DNA of 24,193 bases. Source: Pleurotus ostreatus/Saccharomyces cerevisiae fusant. Its lineage: Eukaryota > Opisthokonta. The stretch lies in NCBI GenBank assembly GCA_024196135.1, contig JAMQCK010000414.1, positions 1 to 24,193 of the forward strand. Reading direction: 5' to 3'. Shown here one piece after another: positions 9,088 through 16,799 of the stretch; positions within the stretch are counted from its first letter, which is position 1; each line of letters opens with the position of its first letter. A program made the translations under genes and the position numbers. Below the pieces are notes generated by a model. The model ran no database searches, had not been told where the DNA came from, and worked only from the letters and a program-made list of their open reading frames with translations.

Positions 9088-9200
9088 GAACGCCAGTTGG
9101 CCCCCACCCGCAAAGCGGGCGAGGTTCACCCTTGGAACACGATGAGTTCTGGCGCCGGCGCGCTGCCCGCCAGCAGCGCACCTATCCCAAGGGATCTTGA
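9088..9200 (-). repeat. Hairpin cassette d, copy 2
   Basis: It shows CGCCAG/CTGGCG, CCCGC/GCGGG with further U.G and G.U pairs on the minus strand, CCCTTGG/CCAAGGG, and GAAC/GTTC where other cassettes have GGCC/GGCC or GACC/GGTC. The variable stem pairs over 10 bp on the minus strand (GGTGCGCTGC/GCAGCGCGCC, one U.G). It ends GATCTTGAGGCAC like cassette d of copy 1. Confidence 0.74.
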
Positions 9201-9594
9201 GGCACACGAGTCGCTTGAGGCACGCATGTTGAGTCTTGCGCTTGCTCTTGCTCTTGGAGGTCGATGGTCCGAGAGAAGCAGTGTGCGAGCGAGTCGCGTA
9301 GGAATCGAAGCCACATCGTGCGGTGGCGAAGCGAAGCGAGATCAAAGGAGCGTCCGCAGTTCGTCTCGATGTTGAAGGTAGATCGCGCAGTCAAAAGCGT
9401 GTCTTGATGTCGAGAGCGCGTCTTGATAATCGAAAAGCCAGAAGACGGCAAGCGGACAGACCTTTCCCACAAGATGGGAAAGGGGAATTCGTTGTACTGT
9501 TGTCGACGACTTGAGAGCGGAGAAAGCCAAAGGAGGGTACAGCGCTAGAGACGCTTGGTAATCTTGAAGTCGAAGAGCGAGTCATTGAGAATAC

Positions 9595-9620
9595 GGTGCG
9601 ATCGGTCTTGACGCGCTTGA
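9595..9620 (-). other. 26-bp block identical between element copies (copy 2)
   Basis: The same 26 bases as at 4395-4420, in the same relative position between the promoter-proximal part and cassette d. Confidence 0.5.
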
Positions 9621-10476
9621 GGTCGGATGGTCGAGAGGCGAATCGACGATGGCGGGCGCAAGTGAGCGGCGTCCATGACAGAGAAGCGTAGCCATCAGAG
9701 CCCAGCTGTAGAGCGAGATAAAGATCCTGAATGGCTGTCAGTGTGAGGAATGATGGGGAAAGGAGTGGCTACGCACCCAGTGACAAAGCGGGCATCGAAG
9801 GTCGAGTGGCGTCGACGAACTACAGAAGCGATGAGCCAAGGCATGAGCGCGCGAACGTTGCCACGCACCTTGAGCGCCACTTTTCGTCACAAGTCCCCGT
9901 CGACGAAGGCCTTGAGGGTCCGGGAGAGCGCGGCGCCTATTTGCCACAAAGTGGCGATCGTGAAAGAGAACGCGTCGAGGAGGGGTCTTGAGGCGAGCTT
10001 GAGGATCGGAGGTAGGTGGCATGTAGGTAGAGTATAGTAAGCGACAAGATGGTGGAGGAAATGAGGAGGAGCGGGAACGGTAATAAGCAAACGATGCGGG
10101 GAACGATGCCAGGCGCAGTGGCCACCGCGACGACTCGTGTACAGTAGAGCGCAAAAGAGGAAGAGAGAAGAAGAGAAGCAATGGAGAGACACGCCCTGCG
10201 ACGCGCTCATCACTCGGGGGAGGTGATGGGGGCAGAAGGGAAGATGGGAGATGGGGGATCAAGCGAGGACCCTGGCCTTTTGTACCCCGCCGGTCCGATC
10301 AATAAAAGACACGAGCTAGTCACGGGACCCCGTCTTTGACCTAAACACGAGGCGATACAAACGCCGGACTAGATTGCGTATCAATGAAGAGAACCTGAAA
10401 GAAGGCGCGCAGGCTAGCTGCGGGCAGTGCTATGCGGTGTGGCATGGTGGCCACGACCAACCCTCGACGGCCACAA

Positions 10477-10517
10477 GCGGAACCAAATGCGGCAGACCCC
10501 GCGTAATTTGGTTCCGC
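10477..10517. repeat. Terminal palindrome of element copy 2
   Basis: Perfect 12-bp arms (10477-10488 and 10506-10517) enclose a nested GCGG/CCGC. It corresponds to 5098-5138 of copy 1 and is followed by the same CGGAGTTAT sequence. Confidence 0.62.
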
Positions 10518-10829
10518 GGCGGAGTTATTCAAATCACATGTGCTCCGGGAGCCCATTGTCCAACGTTCAGACGCGCGTGAGCCAACGATGGCGAGAGAGA
10601 AACTGCAGTCTGCATTGCAAGCCGCTCAGGGTCGCAGCTGAGGTCTTTCGCATTATCATATTCAGGAAATCATACATTCTTTATTTTATCTGACGTGACA
10701 TGAGGCGCGGGTCATCAGGACTATCCATCGTTCCGTCAGCCAAGTCCATTACACGGGACCCGCAGGCGCAACATTTTTGTGAAGGGTAGCAGGCCTATGT
10801 GTACTCAACGTGGGGATCCGAGTACTGCG

Positions 10830-11344
10830 CTAGTCGTCCCAGTGCTTGTACGCCATCCCTGGCGCAGTGCATCCAAAACCCGAACTAATGTCATCCAGCA
10901 GGTTCCGCATGGGTTCGTCGATGTCGTACGAGCGCGAGCCTCCCCAAGACGCGTTGGAGCGTCTCGAAGATCCCCCGCGAGGCTTCGTCGACTTGGCCTT
11001 CCTTAACCTGGCTTTGTTCTCTGACGATGCGACTCAGCCTTCCTGCCCAGGTGCGGAGTCCGCACTGAGTGCGTACCATTCGCCACCTTCACTTGCCCAG
11101 GTGTGACGAGGTTGGTGAGGGTGATGCTGTTTGCTGGGACAGGGGTCCCCAATGAGATGTCGAGAATCCCGATAGTCTGATAGCAGGATAGTGGGATGTC
11201 GAGCCCAGGATAGAGGCTGGGAACCTCCGATATGGGTACGCGACGTTGACCGTTGGGGTGCTTTTTGCCGAAGCTCCTAGGGCTAGCGAGGCATAAGCAT
11301 TGAAGGTGCTCAGAGCAGTTATCAGCTTACCTTGTCGTCGACAT
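10830..11344 (-). CDS. HPNG-family hypothetical protein, gene 3 (3 exons)
   Basis: Start ATG at 11344. Exon 1 is 11331-11344 (14 nt, as in gene 2), exon 2 is 11077-11282, exon 3 is 10830-11020 with stop TAG. Intron 1 has GTAAGC...CTAG; intron 2 has GTACGC, a CTGAG branch-like site and CAG. The product is 136 aa. The core, from KKHPNGQRRVPI on through SEVPSLYPGLDIPLSC, aligns with gene 2, followed by VPAN, TNLVTPGQVKVAN, an Arg/Lys/Ser-rich linker and the tail MRNLLDDISSGFGCTAPG. If intron 2 is not spliced the frame stops at 11003, giving 97 aa. It is shorter and more basic than gene 2. No targeting signal is seen and function is unknown. Confidence 0.55.
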
Positions 11345-11959
11345 AGGGGCCTGGAAGATTGTTGACGAGCGAAGTAATAGCAGCCGCAGTCGACGTAGGA
11401 AGCAAGAAATGTCTCACGACATTTTGTACGTTTTTGAGGAAGCTCAGGCCACGGGATCCGTCTCGTCATCGGGAGGCTGCACTGTATACCAACATCTGCA
11501 CGAGCTGATGGAGGGTGGCGATTGAGGGGAAGGGCGCGTCGGAAGCAAAGAGGTCGGCCGTTTAAGGAGAAGTGTCTGTAGCATGATCGCGAGCGACAGA
11601 GACAGACCGCAAGTCGACGTTCTCCATGGTCGGAGTCAAGATAATATTATCACGCGGTAAGCTGTGACCGGCGAAGCAAGCGTGACTGTCACGGTTGAAG
11701 TCCTGCTTGAACGATGTGACTCAGGAAGGAAGGAACCCGTGAGTGTAGCCACAATATTCTGACAACTGAGCGAAATAGTTTACAGTATATATGGACCTGT
11801 AGACTATCTGCGAATCGCGAATACACCCGCTATATAACCACCAGAAATACGATAGTCCACGAAAGTCCTTGAAAGAGAGGTAAGGTCACGCCACGGTCCC
11901 TAGGGTGCGACGCCGCGACTGGAGTGCGACACTGCGACTCCTTCAGCTGATTTACCCCT
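11345..11959. other. Intergenic boundary between repeat-rich and gene-dense parts
   Basis: No supported gene. It holds TATA-like sequences at about 11785-11791 and 11830-11836 and one AATATTAT stretch near 11640. None is at promoter distance from a start I can defend. The similarity between repeat units ends here. Confidence 0.5.
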
Positions 11960-12681
11960 TTACGAGTAGTGCAGGAAGTCGTTGAAGTTGCCGTAGGGCA
12001 GGCTGTCGCCGGAGTTGGCCCACTTGAGGATGGGCTGCCAGCCGTTCGAGAGGAGGGTGTCGACGCTGCTGTGAGGGAGTCAGACCCTACTTTCAACCAA
12101 GGCATGGGATCGTGGGCGCGTACCTGGGGAAGTCACCCGAGCCGATCTCGCTCAGGGTGCTGTAGATGAAGTCGATGAAGTTCTGCTGCGTGACGGGGCA
12201 GCCGCCCTCCGCCCAGGCGCAGTCGCCGACGATGCTGGCGTAGATCTGTGCGCGTGTCAGCAAAGCGCGTGTGCTTTTACTCGCAACCAGCAACGTACGT
12301 TGTAGTCCAGGCTGGGCTGCTGGTCGAGCGCGATCTCGTCCGTGTTCTTGCACGCCGCGAGGCCACGGACGGTCTCAGGCTGCGATTTACATTAACTTTC
12401 CACATTTCCCAACGTTGTGCATGAATGCTCACCCAGATGTTCTTGAAGCTGACGGCAGCCGCAACGCAAGCCTTGTTGCCCCAGAGGTTGCTGCCGGTGA
12501 CCGCGGCGTCGTCCGCCAGGCAGGCGCCCATGAGGTTGCGCTGGTACTGCTCCTTGTCCGGGTACGAGAACCCGTGCGTGGCGACATAGCAGTCGTCGTC
12601 GTTGTCGCGCGCCTGGAGGGCAGAGGGCGCAGCGAGCACCGCGGCGGCAGTGAGCGCGGGAACGAAGAGGGAGAGCTTCAT
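11960..12681 (-). CDS. Small secreted cysteine-containing protein (4 exons)
   Basis: Exons 12433-12681, 12299-12379, 12124-12245 and 11960-12068 join in frame to 186 aa ending in TAA. The N-terminus MKLSLFVPALTAAAVLAAPS is a classical signal peptide with a likely cut near residue 18-19, so the product enters the secretory pathway. The mature part has six Cys (31, 54, 72, and the AACK, GDCAW and GGCP positions), enough for three disulfides. There is no membrane anchor, GPI signal or enzyme motif. I do not recognise a family. An extracellular matrix, effector-like or fruiting-body protein is possible but unproven. TATAAA lies 98 bp upstream, followed by a CT-rich leader, typical of a well-expressed basidiomycete gene. 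The last intron ends CAGCAG, so two acceptors are possible. Confidence 0.88.
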
Positions 12682-12778
12682 GATAAAATGAGTTGAGGGT
12701 AGTGGGTAGTAGAAGAAAAGTGAGTGCGTGTGGTGGGTATGTGTTTTGGATGGAGATGAGTCTCGACTGAAGTTCCCC

Positions 12779-12784
12779 TTTATA
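12779..12784 (-). promoter_or_regulatory. TATA box of the secreted-protein gene
   Basis: Minus-strand TATAAA (12784-12779), 98 bp before the ATG at 12681, followed by a CT-rich, CA-rich 5' leader. Confidence 0.65.
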
Positions 12785-13738
12785 CTGATCTCGAGGACAG
12801 TGGTACCCACTTTCGACCCGGTCGTGATGATTGTTGGAGACAGACGGACTGAAAAGAGGCGGCTGCACCGTGTGGCCTTCACGGCGGACAATGGCCGTGC
12901 TAGGCGTCGGGAGATTGACCACATCGTTCGGGAATGGTCTGTAAGCATACCACGGGTCGAGTTTGCTGGCCTCGGTTCCTTATCCCTCAAGGAAGGGGAT
13001 CTTTGATACCCCGACCCATCTCTGTGAATCCTCAGACCGTATTTCGCGTGAGCCTGCGTAAGAAAGCCCAGTCGTTGTTTGTGGAAGCCTACAACTCGTG
13101 CACCGACAGGAAGTCAAGGTCGTCTCCCAAAGAACGAAGTACGCACCTGCGATTCTGAATCCAGCTCTCGGAGACACAGGATGCCTACATGAAGCAGTAC
13201 CTGGCGTCGGGAGGCACATGCTTAGCAGCGCACTCACTCAATGGTTTCCAAGCCTGGTCGATCGTCGAGGAAGCGGTTCTGCGGCTGGCAGATCGTCGGG
13301 ATCGGCAGATTAGAGTGAGATTGATGCGGACGCGCCTGACGCGCCTGTGCCCTCCTGTGCCGCGTATGCATGCCCTCGGAGACGCTGTGTGTGGCCGAAA
13401 CCATATCGGGAGTGTCCGCTCATCATTGGTCGTTTGCACGTAGATAGATCGTCGGTTTGCGTCGGTTCATCGCGATGGCTGCACAGCCCGACTCGAAGAG
13501 CAGCATCCGGTCGGAGATGCGTGGCTCCTCCCGCCCTGGGGGAGGCCTAAGGGCCACTGGTCGGCAATGCAGTGCGTCGCTCACGCAATCGTATGTCTCA
13601 TGGCGGTTACATGTCTTGTTCATTCGCGCCACAGAAGCATTGAGAGGGGTCAGCATTGCTTTCAATTATGGCTCCTACACACCGTGCTACTATACTTGAA
13701 CATTGATTTGGCTACTCGTCATTCCCTCGACTTCGCCG
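12785..13738. other. Intergenic region, about 950 bp, no gene seen
   Basis: It separates the secreted-protein promoter from the stop codon of the M3 peptidase gene and should hold that gene's 3' UTR. Short open frames on both strands have no splice or family support. Confidence 0.55.
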
Positions 13739-16583
13739 CTATAGACTAGACTGAGCAGCATCGCCAAACAGCTCCTTCAAGAAGGCGTCGCTGTTCGGTG
13801 GGCGGCCCAGGAATTCCTGTATTTGGAGTTAGCAACTTACGCGCATATGAGAATCTCAGACGAGACACTGTACCTTCAACGAATCCATCTCCTCCCTGCT
13901 GCCTCCCGGCCTGAGGATGCAGTCGCGGTACTTCTTGCCGCGTGCCGGGTCCAGAGGGTCTGCCTTGAAGACCGTCGCTGTAGAAAGACACACGTTAGTC
14001 TCACTTGGGCGACGATCACATATGCGCAACCCGCCACTCACCGTACATATCCGCGGCATACACCAGCGAGTACATGTAGCCGTAGTACCCAGCGTCGTAG
14101 CCGCCAGTGATGTGACCGAAGGTGCCCTGCCCTGGGCATGGCTTGCCGGACTTGACGAGCGAGATCTGCTCGCGGAGGTTGTTCCAGAGCGCGGTGTGGT
14201 CTTGCGCCTCTGTTAGAGGGATAAAAAGGTCAGGAGACGTTGGTGGAGGAATTGCAAAAGTTGCGCACCCTTGGCCATGTGCACCTTGATGTCGAAGTTG
14301 GCGAAGAAGAGCTGGCGAAGGTCGAAGAGGCCAATGTTGACGTAGCGGCTGAAGGCAACATCATCAGCATCCTGAAGCAGTCACCGTGAACAGTGAGCCG
14401 ACCTCTTGATAATCTTCTCAATGAGCTCCGCCGACAACGGCTTCTTGGTCTCGTAGTGGCTGGACATCTTCTCCAGAACGCGCGGCTCCCAGCACCAGTT
14501 CTCCAGCATCTGCGACGGCGCCTCCACGAAGTCGCGCGCGACGCTGGTCCCGTGGAATCGTGCGTATTTGGTGCGCGACAGCAGACCGTGGAAGACATGG
14601 CCCATCTCGTGGAAGAAGGTGACGACGTCTGTAAAGCATCGCCGTCAACACTCTCCTCTTCTGCCGTCACCTTCAATCAAAGCACCACCAAGGGCACTTA
14701 CCATCATGACGCATCAGCGCAGGCTTGTCCGGCGTCGGCTTCGCCAAGTTCGCCACCATCGCCGCGAGCGGGTAGCTTCTCGAGCCGTCTGCCTTCTCAT
14801 AGCCGCTGAGCAGGGGCCAGACCGCCGCGTGCGAGTACTTCGACTCGCGGGGGAAGAGGTCGAGGTAGCAGTAGCCGACGAAGCCGGACTCGTCCTTGGA
14901 GTCTTTCTCCCAGACGGAGAATTGTTGGACATCTGTGAGGACGTGTTAACGAGGTAGACGGGTGAGGTGAGAAGTGTGAGTTTGGAGAAAGGGAGAGAAG
15001 GATAGAGGAAGTAAGCAAAAAAGTACGAACCAGGATGCCACGTCTTGTCGTTTTTAATCTCGACAAACTGGACGTTGAGGAGGTTCTGGTAGATCTCGAG
15101 GATAGTGGGCACGACGACGGAGACGGGGAAGTACTCCTTGACGAGCATATCGTCAAGGTCAAGGGTCTCCTCGATGTACTTGCGGTCGTAGTACCTAGGT
15201 GCCTGTCAGCGAAACGGTCAAGGGAAGGTGGATAAGAAATACCGACCGGTAGTCCCAGATGTAGAACTCGCCATCGAAGGGCAAGCCCTTCTCCTTGTGC
15301 TCCTTCTCCTTCATAGCCAAAAGCGTCTCGCGATCCTTCAACCCGACGGGTCGCAGCTTCTGCTCGAGGTCACCTAGGAACTGATAGTGTCGATCAGACA
15401 AGTAAGAGTAGACGAGACTCTGGAGGCGTACATCGACAACACCGCGGGCGTTCTTGATCATCTTCTCCTCAGTGATATAGTCCGCCCAAGTGGGGTACCC
15501 GAGGATATCAGCGATCTTCCGACGCAGCTCAAGCGCCTTGTCGAGCAGCGGAACATTGACAGCCAGACGAGATTCATGCCCTTCCTGCGCGCGTTGCCGT
15601 GTCGTCGGGTTCTCCGCGAACTTGAACACAGGGAAGATGTCCGGGGTCTTGTAAGTCACGTCGTAGACCGTCTTGTCGCCCTCGGTGCGCTTCTTGTACC
15701 CAGAGATGACATCCTTCGGCACTCCCTTGAGCTCCTCTTCGGTGAACGAGATGACCTCGTTCTCTTCGTTGAAGTTTTTCTATGGGGGATGTCAGATGCG
15801 TGGAATAGGCGCCCAGAGCGATGACGACGCACGCTGAACTGCAGGCAGGTCTGCGATAGCTCCTTCTTGAGGCTCATGAGGGCATCACGCTTGTCTTCGG
15901 GTAGTGCCAGGCCAGCGCGCTTGCCATCGAGGACCATCTTGTCGACGAGGCGCTTGTCTTCCGGGGAGAGCTTGTCGTATTCGCCAGACGATTTCAGGTT
16001 CTTCTCCGCGGCCGCTTTCGCCTGGAAGACATCCAGGCGCATAGACGACGTAACACCAAATTCGCGGCAGAGACCTTCGGCGTCGTTGGAGGCATCGCGA
16101 AGTTCCTTAGACGGAGAGACGTTCTGGTAGAAGCAGAGGGGTTCCGTGGTCGCGTCGAACTTGGTCTCCGCATCCGCCAGAGCGCGGAAGACCTGGGGGA
16201 GAGTACCTCTGTCAGCTTCTTGCACTTGCCCTCGGCATAACGACACGCACGGAGTTGAAGTTGCACTCCGCCTCCTTCAGCGCTGCGACCTTGTCCTGTT
16301 CCGCGCGATTGACCTCGATGGCCTCCTTCGTCAAGCGCAGGATGTCCTCTGCGCTGTGCGACCATTGCGGGGGCGGTTGCGGCGGCGTGAGGTTTGCCAT
16401 AGCTGGGTTCAGTGAAGCAGAGAAGATGGTCGATAGTGGGGAAGCCCTAAACTGACGGAAGGGCGTGACCTTCACGCCTGCTGACCGCCATGCTGCCGCC
16501 GTCAGCCCGGCGGCGACGGCGCTTCCGAAGAGCCAGCCCTTCGGCTGCAGCAGCGTCCGCTTCACCGATGCCGCTACCAGCAT
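13739..16583 (-). CDS. PRD1: M3 zinc metallopeptidase, thimet oligopeptidase/saccharolysin type (11 exons)
   Basis: It cleaves short peptides, as cytosolic oligopeptidases of the saccharolysin (Prd1)/thimet family do, downstream of the proteasome or in mitochondrial peptide clearance. Exons are 16251-16583, 15833-16192, 15432-15779, 15247-15380, 15031-15194, 14702-14932, 14403-14628, 14269-14348, 14042-14209, 13874-13977 and 13739-13816; all junctions keep frame, giving 741 aa. The zinc site HEMGH is at residues 530-534, and the third ligand Glu lies in FVEAPSQMLENW about 26 residues on. GHITGGYDAGYYGYMYS near the C-terminus is the conserved substrate-binding region with family Tyr/His residues. 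Starting at the second in-frame Met (MANLTPP, 16400) gives 680 aa, the usual family length. The extra 61 residues resemble a mitochondrial presequence with a hydrophobic stretch. The gene is complete with no broken motif. Confidence 0.95.
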
Positions 16584-16799
16584 ACGGCTTTGCGACCCTC
16601 AAGGTAGGAAGTAAGGAATGAATAAGGCGCGTCGCGTCTACCGCGTTGATGCGAGGCGAGCGCGTCCCGGACCAGCCGGACCCTCCCCGAATTTCACGTA
16701 ACTTGTTCCCAGCGTTCATCTCCGAGCGAGGACCCTGCAAATGGCTACACAGGCTTGAAAGGGTATCGCATATCGAAGGGTATCACAATACGCATTCTC
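16584..16799 (-). promoter_or_regulatory. Promoter interval of the M3 peptidase gene
   Basis: 216 bp between the stop of the PLK4-like gene and the first ATG of the peptidase, both on the minus strand. It must hold the upstream gene's 3' end and the peptidase promoter. No TATA box is evident. Confidence 0.4.

Larger units (their letters stand above)
7319..10290 (-). ncRNA. Putative structured, spliced minus-strand RNA, copy 2
   Basis: This matches copy 1 in the order of all parts: promoter-proximal block, hairpins at 9941-9957 and 9461-9483, the identical 26-bp block at 9595-9620, then cassettes d, c, b, a. Candidate splice signals recur: CTAG or ATAG directly before cassettes b and c, and GTGAG|GTATGT and GTGAG|GTGCGT after c and d on the minus strand. 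The hairpin at 9461-9483 is a perfect CCTTTCCC/GGGAAAGG stem; copy 1 has one U.G there on the minus strand. Coding potential is as poor as in copy 1. Confidence 0.45.
1076..11344 (-). repeat. Tandem array, ~5 kb period: HPNG gene plus hairpin element
   Basis: Three HPNG-type gene loci (ATGs at 1430, 6488 and 11344, spaced 5058 and 4856 bp) alternate with two hairpin elements (first cassettes at about 2490 and 7319, 4.83 kb apart; terminal palindromes at 5098 and 10477, 5.38 kb apart). All parts share orientation. Regular spacing and order show a duplicated unit, but sequence divergence is high outside the cassettes, so the duplication is old. The first unit was later hit by the LTR element. 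Confidence 0.65.

Noticed and set aside
2728..9345. Protein-like open frames across the cassettes, such as GARPQRGPRVNL and LPNGETGP on the minus strand
   Set aside because: They recur only because the cassettes recur. The frames are broken by stops and by stem-length changes that are not multiples of three, while base pairing is preserved, so structure rather than coding explains them.
11331..11631. A longer minus-strand reading of HPNG gene 3 starting at an ATG near 11631 (MENVDLRSVSV) and running to the GTAAGC donor
   Set aside because: It has two in-frame stops (TAA and TGA) and joins the next exon out of frame. The short 14-nt first exon with ATG at 11344 keeps frame and matches gene 2 exactly.
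12277..12990. A 237-codon minus-strand frame overlapping the secreted-protein gene
   Set aside because: It reads through the true start and the first intron. The signal-peptide start at 12681 with three introns gives a coherent product.
13098..13699. Several 70-85 codon frames on both strands between the secreted-protein and M3 peptidase genes
   Set aside because: No conserved motif, start context or splice signals; lengths are as expected by chance in GC-rich sequence.
16208..16250. A 40-nt intron from GTGTCG to GACAG in the M3 peptidase first junction
   Set aside because: It is shorter than the other introns and has a weak donor. The 58-nt intron with GTGCGT, CTGAC and a CT-rich CCCCCAG end restores the family sequence better.
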